NCBI RefSeq assembly: GCF_900111315.1
Contig: NZ_FOGU01000005.1
Coordinates: 1 to 64,000 of the forward strand
Direction of reading: 5' to 3'
Length of the DNA: 64,000 nt
DNA from: Tranquillimonas rosea
GTDB taxonomy: Bacteria; Pseudomonadota; Alphaproteobacteria; Rhodobacterales; Rhodobacteraceae
In this document: positions 10,836-21,116 of the stretch, one piece after another
How the letters are laid out: each line of letters starts with the position of its first letter
Numbering within the stretch: position 1 is the stretch's first letter
The notes under the pieces: model-generated
Seen by the model: only the letters and a program-made list of their open reading frames with translations
Databases searched by the model: none
Told to the model about the DNA's origin: nothing
Position numbers and translations under genes: made by a program

Positions 10836-10946
10836 TTCTTCTGCCGCGAAAAATCCCGGGGGGCCTTGCCGCAGGCAAGGCGGGGCAGAGCCCCCGTGCC
10901 GGTGCCGCCGCAGGCGGCAGCGGAGATCGGATTGCGCCGAAGGCGC
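10836..10946 (+). repeat. REP-like intergenic element, copy A
   Basis: Starts with TTCTTCTGCC, then GAAAAATCC and a G-run. Next come three inverted repeats: GCCTTGC-CGCA-GGCAAGGC type, GCCGCC-GCA-GGCGGC, and GCGCC-GAA-GGCGC (10934-10946). The same order of blocks recurs at 35684-35785 and, on the other strand, at 54278-54335. It lies 8 bases after the hbd stop, between convergent genes. Confidence 0.7.
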
Positions 10947-10955
10947 TCCAACGGG

Positions 10956-11831
10956 TTAGTCGCCGAGCGCCAGGGTCCGCTCCCTGAGCCACGCCATGAA
11001 GCCGCGCGGATTGCCCGCCCAGCCCTCGATCTCGTCCCGCGCGACCGGCGTGCCGACCCGCGGCGCCTGCGGACGGTTCAGCGCATGGACCACCTCGTGC
11101 AGCAGCAGCCCCTGCCGCAGGGTCGCCGAGACGCGGTTGGCGACCTGGTACCAGCGCGAGTTCTGGCCAGGGAAGTAGATCGGCAGCACCGACGCGCCCG
11201 AGCGCTGGATCATCTTCGCGGTGAACGGGTTCCAGTCCGCCTCGACCGCGCGACCGAACCAGTTGCCCGACGCCGCGACCACGCCCGACGGGAACAGCAC
11301 GATCGTGCCCCCATCGGTCAGGTGGCTCATCGCCCGACGCCGCATCTCGAGGTTCTGCTGCAGCGCGTCCTGCTCGTGGGCGAAGGGCACGGGGATCATG
11401 AAGCGCTCGATCTCGCCCACACCGGTCAGCAGCGAGCGGGTGAGGATCTTGTAGTCCTGCCGGACCCGGCCGACGAGCTCGGCCAGCACCATGCCGTCCA
11501 CCAGCCCGTGGGGATGGTTGGCGCAGATCACCAGCGGTCCCTCCCGCGGGATGCGCGCGATCTCCTCCGCCGGGGTGGTGAGGTCGATTCCCATCACTTC
11601 GAGCGCCTGCGCCCAGAACGCCTGCCCCTCGGGCACGCCCATCGACTCGAATTTCCGGATCAGCCGCAGCAGGTGCATCTTGCCGGTCAGCAGTTCCATC
11701 GTCTGGATCGTGCGGGCCTGGAGCGGGTTGGTGAACGTGCCGGCATAGGACAGGCGTCGCCGGTCATAGGGCCGCTCCGCCAGATTGCCGCCGTCCCCCT
11801 GGCCCCGCAAGGCACCGGGATGCTGGTGCAT
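10956..11831 (-). CDS. Lysophospholipid acyltransferase family protein
   Basis: Predicted membrane-associated glycerolipid acyltransferase (PlsC-like fold). The 291-residue protein carries NHPHGLVDGMVLAE, a variant of the His-Asp acyl-transfer motif, then FPSGVVAASGNWF, matching the substrate-binding block (FPEG-like), and SVLPIYFPGQNS. The acyl acceptor is not predictable; ornithine-lipid or phospholipid synthesis is possible. The open frame extends 51 codons further upstream into the ptsH gap, but that region has no protein-like character; ATG 11831 follows AGGGG. It is 65 bp downstream of ptsH on the same strand and may be the last gene of the pts-chv operon. Confidence 0.85.
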   Translation of the reverse strand: MHQHPGALRGQGDGGNLAERPYDRRRLSYAGTFTNPLQARTIQTMELLTGKMHLLRLIRKFESMGVPEGQAFWAQALEVMGIDLTTPAEEIARIPREGPLVICANHPHGLVDGMVLAELVGRVRQDYKILTRSLLTGVGEIERFMIPVPFAHEQDALQQNLEMRRRAMSHLTDGGTIVLFPSGVVAASGNWFGRAVEADWNPFTAKMIQRSGASVLPIYFPGQNSRWYQVANRVSATLRQGLLLHEVVHALNRPQAPRVGTPVARDEIEGWAGNPRGFMAWLRERTLALGD

Positions 11832-11895
11832 CAGGACGCCCCTGGGATGCGAGCTGTCGACCAATCCGTCCCTCCTTGCCCGGACGGGACCGCTG

Positions 11896-12171
11896 CTACA
11901 TCTCTTCGCCGAAGCGGTCCGCGACCAGAGCTTCCAGCGCGTCGGCGAGCTTTTCCGCTTCCGGACCGCTGATTTCGACCTCAATAGAGGTTCCCTTGGA
12001 AGCTGCCAACATCAAAAGCCCCATGATGCTGTCGCCCGAGGCGGACATCCCGTCGCGGCGGATCTCGGCGCGGGCATCGTGGGATTCGACGACCTCCACC
12101 AGCTTGGCCGACGCGCGGGCGTGCAGGCCCTTCTCGTTGGTGATGTCGAGCGTTCGGGTCACGTCACTCAC
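11896..12171 (-). CDS. ptsH: HPr family phosphocarrier protein
   Basis: Small PTS phosphocarrier. The 91 residues have the His-phosphorylation site GLHARAS (His17) and the regulatory Ser48 in SGDSIMGLL, the substrate of HprK encoded in the same operon. It overlaps the EIIA gene by four bases (ATGA). No sugar-specific EIIBC permease is present, so this is a regulatory PTS as in many alphaproteobacteria, thought to relay phosphorylation state to RapZ, HprK and ChvGI-linked envelope control. The last point is inference from gene context. Confidence 0.96.
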   Translation of the reverse strand: MSDVTRTLDITNEKGLHARASAKLVEVVESHDARAEIRRDGMSASGDSIMGLLMLAASKGTSIEVEISGPEAEKLADALEALVADRFGEEM

Positions 12172-12575
12172 CGAGACACCTCGGGCATCGCGGGAACCTC
12201 GAAACTGTCGATATACTTGCGCCCCGCCGCCAGCGCCGACGAAACGGCCTCGGGCACAGCGAGATGGCGCGACTTGGCGAGCTTGATGAGAAGCGGAAGA
12301 TTGGCGCCATAGACGATCCGGCGGTTGTCGGGATTGCAGGCCAGGAGGCTGAGATTCGAGGGGGAGCCGCCGAACATGTCCGTGGCGACGACCACGCCGT
12401 CGCCCGTGTCAACGCTGTCGGCCGCGGCGCAGATCTCGGTCTCCTTGCGCGCGCGGTCATGGTCCGGTTCGATCGAAACGGCGCGGATGCCCGCCTGCTT
12501 GCCGACAACATGCTCGACAGCCGCAAGGAATTCCCGCGCCAGTCCTCCATGTGCGACGATCACGATCCCGATCAC
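12168..12575 (-). CDS. PTS EIIA component, mannose family
   Basis: A 135-residue single-domain EIIA of the mannose/fructose family, starting [17 protein letters not shown], with the phosphorylatable His9 and [14 protein letters not shown], the family's second signature. It has no linked EIIB, EIIC or EIID, so it likely has a regulatory role as phosphate sink or sensor. It overlaps ptsH downstream by four bases and rapZ upstream by four bases, so expression is translationally coupled along the operon. Confidence 0.94.
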   Translation of the reverse strand: MIGIVIVAHGGLAREFLAAVEHVVGKQAGIRAVSIEPDHDRARKETEICAAADSVDTGDGVVVATDMFGGSPSNLSLLACNPDNRRIVYGANLPLLIKLAKSRHLAVPEAVSSALAAGRKYIDSFEVPAMPEVSR

Positions 12576-13498
12576 GCGCTACCCGTCCTCGTTTCAGTCC
12601 CCGCGGCGCCCCCCTTGCGCCGTTCCAGCTCCCGATGGCGAGTTGACACCCGCCATCCCTTTTCTGCAAGCGCGACCGACAGTTTTTCCGCGACGACAAC
12701 GGATCTGTGTTGCCCTCCGGTACACCCAAAGGCGATCGCAAGGTGCGCCTTTCCCTCGTCGAGATAGGCCGGCAGCAGCATCAGCGCCAGATCGCACACC
12801 CGCGTGAAGAAATCGTCGAACCGTGAGTCGGCCGCGACGTAGGAGGCCACGCGCGGGTCCGTGCCGTCGAAGGCGCGCAGCTCTTCCTGCCAGTAAGGAT
12901 TGTCGAGAAAACGCACGTCGAACACCATGTCGACGCCCCGCGGCAGCCCGCGCTTGAAGCTGAACGACTGGATCGACACCGCCAACCCGCCACCCGCCTC
13001 GGCGCTTCCCGCGAAGAGCCGCGTCATTTCGCCACGCAGGTCGTGCGGCGTCATCTCGGAGGTGTCCAGCAGGATGTCGGCGCGGGCGCGGATCGGCACC
13101 AGCAGGTCGAACTCCTTCGCCACGCCCTGCTCCGGTGTCTCCGCGGGGGCCAGGGGATGGCGCCGCCGCGTCTCGGAATACCGGCGCACCAGCACGTCGG
13201 GGCGCGCGTCCAGGAACAGGATCTCGACGGTCAGCCCCGGCCGACGGGCCAGTTCCTCGATCGCCTCGATCAGACCGGCGGTCGAGAAATCGCGGTTGCG
13301 CGTATCCAGCCCCAGGGCAAGCGGCCGCGACAGCGGCGGCCCGTCCAGCAGACGAGGCAGCAGGGTCAGCGGCAGGTTGTCGATCGCCTCGAAGCCGAGA
13401 TCCTCCAGCGCGTTGATCGCCGTCGAACGGCCCGCGCCGGAGGGCCCGGTGACAAGCACCAGCCGGTCTGGTCCGGACGTGTCGACGGCTTCGATCAT
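12572..13498 (-). CDS. rapZ: RNase adapter protein RapZ
   Basis: Nucleotide-binding protein of the RapZ (YvcJ) family. In enterobacteria it guides RNase E to small RNAs controlling glucosamine-6-phosphate synthase. The 308 residues have Walker A GPSGAGRS at 18-25, the [22 protein letters not shown] segment and the C-terminal [16 protein letters not shown] signature. The open frame extends 98 codons upstream over hprK, but ATG 13498 overlaps the hprK stop by four bases, as elsewhere in this operon. The alphaproteobacterial function may differ from that in E. coli. Confidence 0.95.
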   Translation of the reverse strand: MIEAVDTSGPDRLVLVTGPSGAGRSTAINALEDLGFEAIDNLPLTLLPRLLDGPPLSRPLALGLDTRNRDFSTAGLIEAIEELARRPGLTVEILFLDARPDVLVRRYSETRRRHPLAPAETPEQGVAKEFDLLVPIRARADILLDTSEMTPHDLRGEMTRLFAGSAEAGGGLAVSIQSFSFKRGLPRGVDMVFDVRFLDNPYWQEELRAFDGTDPRVASYVAADSRFDDFFTRVCDLALMLLPAYLDEGKAHLAIAFGCTGGQHRSVVVAEKLSVALAEKGWRVSTRHRELERRKGGAAGTETRTGSA

Positions 13499-13965
13499 GG
13501 CATGGCATCCGGATTCGTGAGCGTGCCCTCGTTCAGCAGCAACCAGAGCGTATCTTGCAAGTGGGGGACACCGTAGCCCGGCAACAGGGGAAGAGACTGG
13601 CCCAGAATGTCGCAGTTTTGCAGCGGCGGCAGCCGTCCGTCCGGCGCCCCATCGAGGTCCACGACGAGCGTGACCGCCGCACGGGTCAGGTACGGCACGC
13701 GGATGAGCCCCACGCCCCGCGACTCGACAAGCCCCGCGATCGTCGGCGGGGCCTCGGCCAGCAGGCGCCCCCCCCGCACCTCCAACGCACACCGGTCGTC
13801 AGCGACCAGCGCGGCGCCGCGCGCCAGCAGCGCCAGAGCGAGGGTGGACTTTCCGCTGCCGCTGGCACCCCGGATCAGAACCGCGCGGTCGCCCAGCGCG
13901 ACGCAGGAGGCGTGCAGGACGAGAGAGCCGGGCCGGTCGGTCGCGGTGCCCGGCCCGGCGCTCAC
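13495..13965 (-). CDS. hprK: HPr kinase/phosphorylase, short form
   Basis: Phosphorylates or dephosphorylates HPr on its regulatory Ser. At 156 residues it lacks the N-terminal domain of Gram-positive HprK (about 310 residues) and keeps only the catalytic core: an HASCVAL start, Walker A GASGSGKS at 33-40, VADDRC, and the [12 protein letters not shown] block. This short form is the usual alphaproteobacterial type. It overlaps chvG upstream and rapZ downstream by four bases each. Its target Ser is present in the ptsH product 1.5 kb away. Confidence 0.93.
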   Translation of the reverse strand: MSAGPGTATDRPGSLVLHASCVALGDRAVLIRGASGSGKSTLALALLARGAALVADDRCALEVRGGRLLAEAPPTIAGLVESRGVGLIRVPYLTRAAVTLVVDLDGAPDGRLPPLQNCDILGQSLPLLPGYGVPHLQDTLWLLLNEGTLTNPDAMP

Positions 13966-15680
13966 ACCGGCAACCCGACCACGAAGCGCGCCCCGAGCGG
14001 ATCCGAGGTCGCGTCGGCTTCGGTCGGGCGGATGTTCTCTGCCCAGACGACGCCGCCATGGGCTTCGACGATCTGCTTCGAGATCGCCAGCCCGAGGCCC
14101 GAGTTGTTGCCGAACTGCTTGTCGGGCCGCTGGCTGTAGAACCGGTTGAAGATCTTGCCCAGCGCCTGTTCGGGAATCCCGGGCCCGGTATCCTCGACCA
14201 CCACGAGCACGCGGTTCTCGCGCATCCGGGCCCAGAGGCGGATCGCGTCGCCGTCCTCGCAGAAGGAAATCGCGTTGGTGATGAGATTCACGAAGACCTG
14301 CGCCAGCCGGCTTTCGAGACCGTCGATCACGATCGGCTCGCCCGGAAGGTCGGTGATGAACTCGACGCCCTTCGACTCGGCCTCCTTGCCCAGGTGGTCG
14401 GCCAGCGTGCTCAGCATCTGGAGAAGGTTGAACCGGTTCTCTTCCTCTTTCACCAGCTCGGAATCGAGGCGCGAGGCGTTCGAGATGTCGCTGACCAGCC
14501 GGTCGAGGCGGCGCACGTCGTGGTCGATCACGTCCAGCAGCTTGTCCCGCTGGTCGTCCCGCTTGACGAAGCGCAGCGAGCCCACGGCCGAGCGGAGCGA
14601 CGCGAGCGGATTCTTGATCTCGTGGGCGACGTCGGCCGCGAACTGCTCGTTCGCGTCGATCCGGTCGTAAAGCGCGGCCACCATGCCGCGCAGCGCGCCC
14701 GACAATCGTCCGATCTCGTCGGGACGGGCGGTGAGGTCGGGGATGCGCACGCGGCTCGGCTTGACGGATTTCGAGCTTCGGTCACGCCCGATCTCGGCCG
14801 CCGCGGCGAGGTCGCTCAGCGGGTTCGCGATCGTCGATGCCAGGACCAGGCTCAGTCCGATGGAGACCAGGATGGCGATGACGAACATCCGCAGCACCTG
14901 CTCACGCTCGGCCCGCACGAGGCTGTCGATATCGCCGGCGGCCGAAGTCAACGCGACGACACCGACCGGCGCACCGCCCTGCAGGATCGGCGTCGCCACG
15001 GCAAAGATTGTCGCCCCGTCGGTGATCAGCCCGGTCTCGACCCGGGTTTCGCCATCCAGGCCGTGCCGCAGCAGCTCGCGGGCCCGTCCTTCCGTCGCCG
15101 TGCCGTCCAGCTGGTCACGATGGGGCGCAAGGACATTGGCGAAGACCGACCAGACCCCGTTGAGGAAATCGGTGATCGGGGTCTCCCGCTCGTTGCGGTC
15201 GAGACCTTCGATCTCGCGCGCCGGCGTGTCGGTCGAGACGCGCCGCGCCGCCAGCAGCTCTTCGCGCCCGTCGAACACGAAGACCTCGGAACGCGGCGAC
15301 AGGTCCATCGCGGCCAGCACCCGCTCGGAGGTACGGGCGTCCAGCGTGCCGCCGGTGCCCAGCTGCACCTCGAACACGTCGGCCACCAGTTGCGCCTCGG
15401 ACACGAGGCCGGCCTCGCGCTGGTAGACGAGGCTGTCGCGGAACGGGTTGAGATACAGGACACCCGCCACCAGCACGACCAGCGCCAGCAGGTTGAAGGT
15501 GATGATCTTGCGGGCCAGCGGCGAGCGGTTGATCGGCAGGCCGCCGCGCCGCTCCTGCTTGGCGCGCAGCTCGCGCTCGATCGCGGCGTCCTGGCCGACC
15601 CAGTCCTCGCCCAGAACGACATCGGCCTTACGGGCAGGCCGAGCCGCCGTTTGTGGCCCGATACGGGGCGGCGCCGTCAT
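13962..15680 (-). CDS. chvG: Sensor histidine kinase ChvG
   Basis: Membrane sensor kinase of the ChvG-ChvI (ExoS-ChvI) system, which responds to acid and cell-envelope stress and is essential or nearly so in many alphaproteobacteria. The 572-residue protein has a cytoplasmic N-terminus, TM1 (about 58-77), a large periplasmic sensor domain, TM2 (about 265-290), HAMP, the H-box FAADVAHEIKNPLASLRSAV, an N-box and the G-box NNSGLGLAISK. It overlaps hprK by four bases and lies three bases after chvI, so kinase, regulator and PTS proteins form one operon. Confidence 0.95.
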   Translation of the reverse strand: MTAPPRIGPQTAARPARKADVVLGEDWVGQDAAIERELRAKQERRGGLPINRSPLARKIITFNLLALVVLVAGVLYLNPFRDSLVYQREAGLVSEAQLVADVFEVQLGTGGTLDARTSERVLAAMDLSPRSEVFVFDGREELLAARRVSTDTPAREIEGLDRNERETPITDFLNGVWSVFANVLAPHRDQLDGTATEGRARELLRHGLDGETRVETGLITDGATIFAVATPILQGGAPVGVVALTSAAGDIDSLVRAEREQVLRMFVIAILVSIGLSLVLASTIANPLSDLAAAAEIGRDRSSKSVKPSRVRIPDLTARPDEIGRLSGALRGMVAALYDRIDANEQFAADVAHEIKNPLASLRSAVGSLRFVKRDDQRDKLLDVIDHDVRRLDRLVSDISNASRLDSELVKEEENRFNLLQMLSTLADHLGKEAESKGVEFITDLPGEPIVIDGLESRLAQVFVNLITNAISFCEDGDAIRLWARMRENRVLVVVEDTGPGIPEQALGKIFNRFYSQRPDKQFGNNSGLGLAISKQIVEAHGGVVWAENIRPTEADATSDPLGARFVVGLPV

Positions 15681-15683
15681 CCG

Positions 15684-16385
15684 TCACTCTTCGTTATAGC
15701 GGTATCCGATACCGTACAGGGTCTCGATCGCCGAGAAGTCGCCGTCGACGCTGCGCATCTTCTTTCGCAGCCGCTTGATATGGCTGTCGATGGTGCGGTC
15801 GTCGACATAGACCTGATCGTCATAGGCGACGTCCATAAGCTGATCGCGGCTCTTGACGAAGCCGGGGCGCTGAGCAAGCGCCTGAAGCAGCAGAAACTCG
15901 GTGACCGTCAGGGAAACGTCCATCCCCTTCCAGCTGACGGCATGCCGCAGCGGGTCCATCGTCAGTTCGCCGCGCACCATCAACTGGCTCGTCTCGGCCT
16001 CGGCCGTCTCGTCGGCGGCCAGCACTTCCTGACGGCGCAGCAGCGCGCGGATGCGTTCCACCAGAAGGCGCTGGCTGAACGGCTTCTTGACGTAGTCGTC
16101 CGCGCCCATGCGCAGGCCCAGCACCTCGTCTATCTCGTCGTCCTTCGATGTCAGGAAGATGACCGGCATCGTGGACTTCTGGCGCACCCGCTGAAGCAGG
16201 TCCATCCCATCCATGCGCGGCATCTTGATGTCGAACACGGCCATGTCGGGCAGCCGCTTGTTGAACGCCTCCAGCGCCGCCTGTCCATCATTGTAGGTCT
16301 CCACCTCGAAGCCTTCCGCTTCGAGCGTCATGGCGACCGATGTCAGAATATTGCGATCGTCGTCGACCAGCGCGATCCTAGACAT
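15684..16385 (-). CDS. chvI: Response regulator ChvI
   Basis: OmpR/PhoB-type DNA-binding response regulator paired with ChvG. The 233 residues have the acidic pocket VDDD (7-10), the phospho-acceptor Asp52 in [10 protein letters not shown], the conserved Lys of YVKKPF, and a C-terminal winged helix with RDQLMDVAY and [17 protein letters not shown] precedes the ATG. It is the first gene of the chvI-chvG-hprK-rapZ-EIIA-ptsH operon and is divergent from pckA across a 358-bp region. Confidence 0.96.
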   Translation of the reverse strand: MSRIALVDDDRNILTSVAMTLEAEGFEVETYNDGQAALEAFNKRLPDMAVFDIKMPRMDGMDLLQRVRQKSTMPVIFLTSKDDEIDEVLGLRMGADDYVKKPFSQRLLVERIRALLRRQEVLAADETAEAETSQLMVRGELTMDPLRHAVSWKGMDVSLTVTEFLLLQALAQRPGFVKSRDQLMDVAYDDQVYVDDRTIDSHIKRLRKKMRSVDGDFSAIETLYGIGYRYNEE

Positions 16386-16501
16386 GCAGAGACATCCTTA
16401 TCCTGCCCGAATTATTGTCAGCTAGTGCGACATAATCCTTTGTAGCATCAACAGAATCAATCAGTAACCGCGAATCATCGATGCATGTCCGGTCGTTCAT
16501 C

Positions 16502-16518
16502 GCGCAATTTAATTGCGC
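16502..16518. promoter_or_regulatory. Perfect palindrome between chvI and pckA
   Basis: GCGCAATT-T-AATTGCGC: two 8-base arms around a single base, in an otherwise GC-rich region. Its size and symmetry suit a dimeric regulator. It lies 117 bp from the chvI start and 226 bp from the pckA start, so it could serve either gene. Confidence 0.5.
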
Positions 16519-16574
16519 ATGGTTTAATTGCCGCAGTTTGGCCGTATTCCGGCAGCCGGATGCCGAGGCGGCGA

Positions 16575-16610
16575 AATTGGTTGCGCTAACTCCGAATTGG
16601 TTGCGCTAAC
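16575..16610 (+). promoter_or_regulatory. Tandem operator-like repeat upstream of pckA
   Basis: AATTGGTTGCGCTAAC occurs twice, at 16575-16590 and 16595-16610, with a 20-base period (about two helical turns). Each copy holds the near-palindrome GGTTGCGCTAAC(C), the kind of CG-centred sequence bound by LacI-family regulators. A LacI-family regulator (PckR) controls pckA in Sinorhizobium; whether this is its counterpart is inference. A candidate -10 lies 38 bases downstream. Confidence 0.55.
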
Positions 16611-16743
16611 CTTACCCTGCGGCCGGTTCCGACCCTGAAACCCCGTGTTATACCTCCTTGGCGAGATGGCGTGGCCGACGGCGCGCCTTGGCGAAGACGT
16701 GCGGTCGCGCATAGATGCGCGCCGAACGGAGGGAGCGAACGAC

Positions 16744-18345
<1,602 letters not shown>

Positions 18346-18367
18346 GCCAAGCGACAGTGTATCCAAG

Positions 18368-18394
18368 CGCGCCCGCCCTATTGTGGCGGGCGCG
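18368..18394. terminator. Bidirectional terminator between pckA and the TauE-like gene
   Basis: A 10-bp stem CGCGCCCGCC/GGCGGGCGCG with a 7-base loop, placed between convergent stops (pckA ends at 18345, the TauE-like gene at 18402). A short T-containing tail (tctcgtttc) follows on the plus strand. Confidence 0.75.
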
Positions 18395-18401
18395 TCTCGT
18401 T

Positions 18402-19151
18402 TCAGACCATCAGCCCGCGCCGGACCAGGTTCGCCCCGACGACCACCAGAACGATCAGCGTCAGACGCTTGAACCGTGCTTGGTCCAGCCGGTCCTGGAA
18501 GAAGAAGCCGACGCCCATGCCGGTCAGTGCCGGCACGATCATCCCCAGCGCCAGCGGCGCCGTCTCGGCCCGCAGCACACCCGATTGCAGATGCGCCGCC
18601 AGCAGCATGATCGCGCCCAGCCCGTAGACGACGCCCTGGATGCGGATCGCCTCGACCTTGGGTGTCTCGAGCGCCGTCAGATACATCACCGTGGGCGGCC
18701 CCCAGACCCCCGAGAGCCCGCCGACGAACCCGGCGAAGGCGCCGATCGCAAGCTCGGCCACCCGTCGCTGCGCGGCCGCGATATGCAGCCGCCACCCGGC
18801 CAGCTGCGCGATCGAGAACAGCATCACCGGGATGCCGAGGATCAGGAACATCACGCTGGACGGCAAGACACTTATCAGCTGCGCGCTTCCGGCGATGAAG
18901 ACGAGGATGATCGCGATGTAGCGCCAGTGCGTCCTGGCCGCCGCGACGGCCCCGGCCACGCCGCCGCGCAGGGCCTGCCACACGTTGCTCAGCACCGTCG
19001 CAGGGATCAGCGCGGCCAGCGCCAGTTCCGGCGACAGGACCGAGGCGAGCCCCGAGATCATGATCATCGGCATGGCGAAGCCGACGGTTCCCTTGACGAA
19101 GCCCGCCACGAAGGTGACGCCCACCGCGAAAGCCAGAACGGCGGTTTCCAT
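18402..19151 (-). CDS. TauE/SafE family membrane transporter
   Basis: A 249-residue inner-membrane protein with about eight hydrophobic helices and the two-repeat pattern of the TauE/SafE/YfcA family (GFVKGTVGFAMPMI near the N-terminus and GFVGGLSGVWGPPTVMYL in the second half). Members are putative exporters of sulfite, sulfoacetate or other organosulfur anions; the substrate here is unknown. It is convergent with pckA, sharing the hairpin at 18368-18394, and divergent from mcd. Confidence 0.9.
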   Translation of the reverse strand: METAVLAFAVGVTFVAGFVKGTVGFAMPMIMISGLASVLSPELALAALIPATVLSNVWQALRGGVAGAVAAARTHWRYIAIILVFIAGSAQLISVLPSSVMFLILGIPVMLFSIAQLAGWRLHIAAAQRRVAELAIGAFAGFVGGLSGVWGPPTVMYLTALETPKVEAIRIQGVVYGLGAIMLLAAHLQSGVLRAETAPLALGMIVPALTGMGVGFFFQDRLDQARFKRLTLIVLVVVGANLVRRGLMV

Positions 19152-19322
19152 GTTCCATCCCTCTTCCCGTGCCGCGACGGTCTAGCGCAGCGGGGAAGCC
19201 GCTGCACCCGCCGATTTCAACGCGCCATTATTGTGCGCAAAATTGACCTATGGCGAAATCTTCTTGCGAGGCGGCACTACGGAAGCTAGGTCTTTCGCAA
19301 CCGCAGAAAGTGGAGGCCCATG

Positions 19323-21014
19323 ATGGCACACGATGGACAGGCCCCGTCGCGCGACACCGAGGACGGCATCCGGCTGGCAGGCATCCTGGAACTGACGGGC
19401 GCGGCGCTCGGACCCGTCGACGCACTGCTGGATCGCGCCACGCAAGCCCTGCGCGACCTCGTGGTCGAGGACGGGCGCCCCTCGGGCGCCCGGATCGAGG
19501 CCGAGCAGACGGCGGCGCACGGCCTGGCCTGGCTCGCCACCTATGCCCGCGCCCTGCGCCAGATGCACGACTGGGCGCAGCGCTTGGAGACGAGCGGCAC
19601 CTTCGCCGAGACCGAAGCCCTGATCCTGCAGATCGCGTTCGGCGAGTATCTCGACCAGATCGCCGGCGGCCTGCCGATGAGCCAGGGCGAGATCCTGCGG
19701 CCTGCCGACCTCGGGCTGCCGTCCGACGCCGTGCGCGATCTCGACATCGGCGCCTCCGCCACCCTGCGGGCCCACGGCAACACCCAGGCCGCGCGGACCC
19801 GGCTGGTCGAGCTGATGCAGGAGCACGCCGCCAACGTCACCGTCGGCAATCCCGGGCTCGACGACGAGATGGAGATGGTGCGCGAGCAGTTCCGCCGCTT
19901 CACGCTGGACCGCGTCGCGCCCCACGCGCATGCGTGGCACCTTAAGGATCAGCTGATCCCGATGGACGTGATCGAGGAGATGGCCGAGATGGGCGTCTTC
20001 GGCCTGACGATCCCCGAAGAATTTGGCGGCTTCGGACTGTCCAAGACCGCGATGTGCGTCGTTTCCGAGGAATTGTCGCGGGGCTATATCGGGGTCGGAT
20101 CGCTCGGCACCCGGTCCGAGATCGCCGCCGAGCTGATCCTGGGCGGCGGGACCGAGGCGCAGAAATCGCACTGGCTGCCACGGATCGCCTCGGCCGAGAC
20201 CCTGCCCACCGCGGTCTTCACCGAACCCAACACCGGCTCGGACCTCGGGTCGCTCCGCACACGGGCGACGCGGAACGGCGAGGACTGGGCGATCACCGGC
20301 AACAAGACCTGGATCACACACGCCGCCCGTACGCACCTGATGACGCTTCTCGCGCGGACCGATCCGGAGACGACGGATTACCGCGGGCTGTCGATGTTTC
20401 TGGCGGAAAAGACGCCCGGCAGCGACGACGCCCCCTTCCCCGATGACGGTATCTCCGGCGGCGAGATCGAAGTGCTCGGCTATCGCGGGATGAAGGAGTA
20501 CGAGCTGGCCTTCGACGGCTTCCGCGTGAACGGCGACAGCCTGCTGGGCGGGGCCGAGGGCCAGGGCTTCAAGCAGCTGATGCAGACCTTCGAGAGCGCC
20601 CGCATCCAGACCGCCGCCCGCGCGGTCGGCGTCGCGCAATCCGCGCTCGACGTGACCATGCAGTACGCCAAGGACCGCAAGCAGTTCGGCAAGCCGCTGA
20701 TCGCGTTCCCGCGCGTCTCGGGCAAGCTGGCGATGATGGCGGTCGAGATCATGGTCGCCCGTCAGCTGACCTATGACGCCGCACGGGAAAAGGACGCCGG
20801 CGAGCGCTGCGATCTCGAGGCGGGGATGGCCAAGCTTCTGGGCGCGCGCGTCGCCTGGGCAGCGGCGGACAACGGGCTCCAGGTGCACGGCGGCAATGGT
20901 TTTGCATTAGAATACGAGATCAGCCGCCTGTTGTGCGACGCACGGATTTTGAACATCTTCGAGGGAGCCGCGGAAATTCAGGCACAGGTGATCGCCCGCC
21001 GTCTTCTGGCATGA
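19323..21014 (+). CDS. mcd: (2S)-methylsuccinyl-CoA dehydrogenase
   Basis: FAD-dependent acyl-CoA dehydrogenase, probably the ethylmalonyl-CoA pathway enzyme oxidising (2S)-methylsuccinyl-CoA to mesaconyl-CoA. At about 563 residues it carries an N-terminal extension of roughly 150 residues (helical, ending near LRAHGNTQAAR) before a standard ACAD core, the hallmark of Mcd. The core has TIPEEFGGFGLSKTAMC, AVFTEPNTGSDLGSL, ERKQFGKPL-like DRKQFGKPL, and the C-terminal ILNIFEGAAEIQAQVIARRLL. Two ATGs compete (19320, 19323); GGAGG at 19312-19316 suits 19323. A general ACAD role is the alternative, but the extension argues against it. Electrons would pass to ETF. Confidence 0.85.
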   Translation: MAHDGQAPSRDTEDGIRLAGILELTGAALGPVDALLDRATQALRDLVVEDGRPSGARIEAEQTAAHGLAWLATYARALRQMHDWAQRLETSGTFAETEALILQIAFGEYLDQIAGGLPMSQGEILRPADLGLPSDAVRDLDIGASATLRAHGNTQAARTRLVELMQEHAANVTVGNPGLDDEMEMVREQFRRFTLDRVAPHAHAWHLKDQLIPMDVIEEMAEMGVFGLTIPEEFGGFGLSKTAMCVVSEELSRGYIGVGSLGTRSEIAAELILGGGTEAQKSHWLPRIASAETLPTAVFTEPNTGSDLGSLRTRATRNGEDWAITGNKTWITHAARTHLMTLLARTDPETTDYRGLSMFLAEKTPGSDDAPFPDDGISGGEIEVLGYRGMKEYELAFDGFRVNGDSLLGGAEGQGFKQLMQTFESARIQTAARAVGVAQSALDVTMQYAKDRKQFGKPLIAFPRVSGKLAMMAVEIMVARQLTYDAAREKDAGERCDLEAGMAKLLGARVAWAAADNGLQVHGGNGFALEYEISRLLCDARILNIFEGAAEIQAQVIARRLLA

Positions 21015-21116
21015 AACTCGACGGCGCGTGCGGGGTTGGGCGTCCAGAAGGCGGGCACAGGTCACGACCCGCCTGTCAGCACCTGAATCCCAGGATTCAG
21101 CCAAGGGGTTCTGTAA

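Larger units (their letters stand above)
16386..16743. promoter_or_regulatory. chvI-pckA divergent regulatory region
   Basis: 358 bp with no gene, holding the promoters of both operons. It contains a perfect palindrome (16502-16518), a tandem 16-base repeat (16575-16590 and 16595-16610) and a TTATAC candidate -10 for pckA at 16648-16653. The pckA side ends in a strong GGAGGGAG ribosome binding site at 16727-16734. The A+T-rich 16400-16470 stretch probably holds the chvI promoter. I cannot assign exact -35 hexamers. Confidence 0.7.

Noticed and set aside
14058-16445. A 795-codon open frame antisense to chvG/chvI
   Set aside because: Mirror frame of two clear two-component genes; no ribosome binding site and no recognisable domain.
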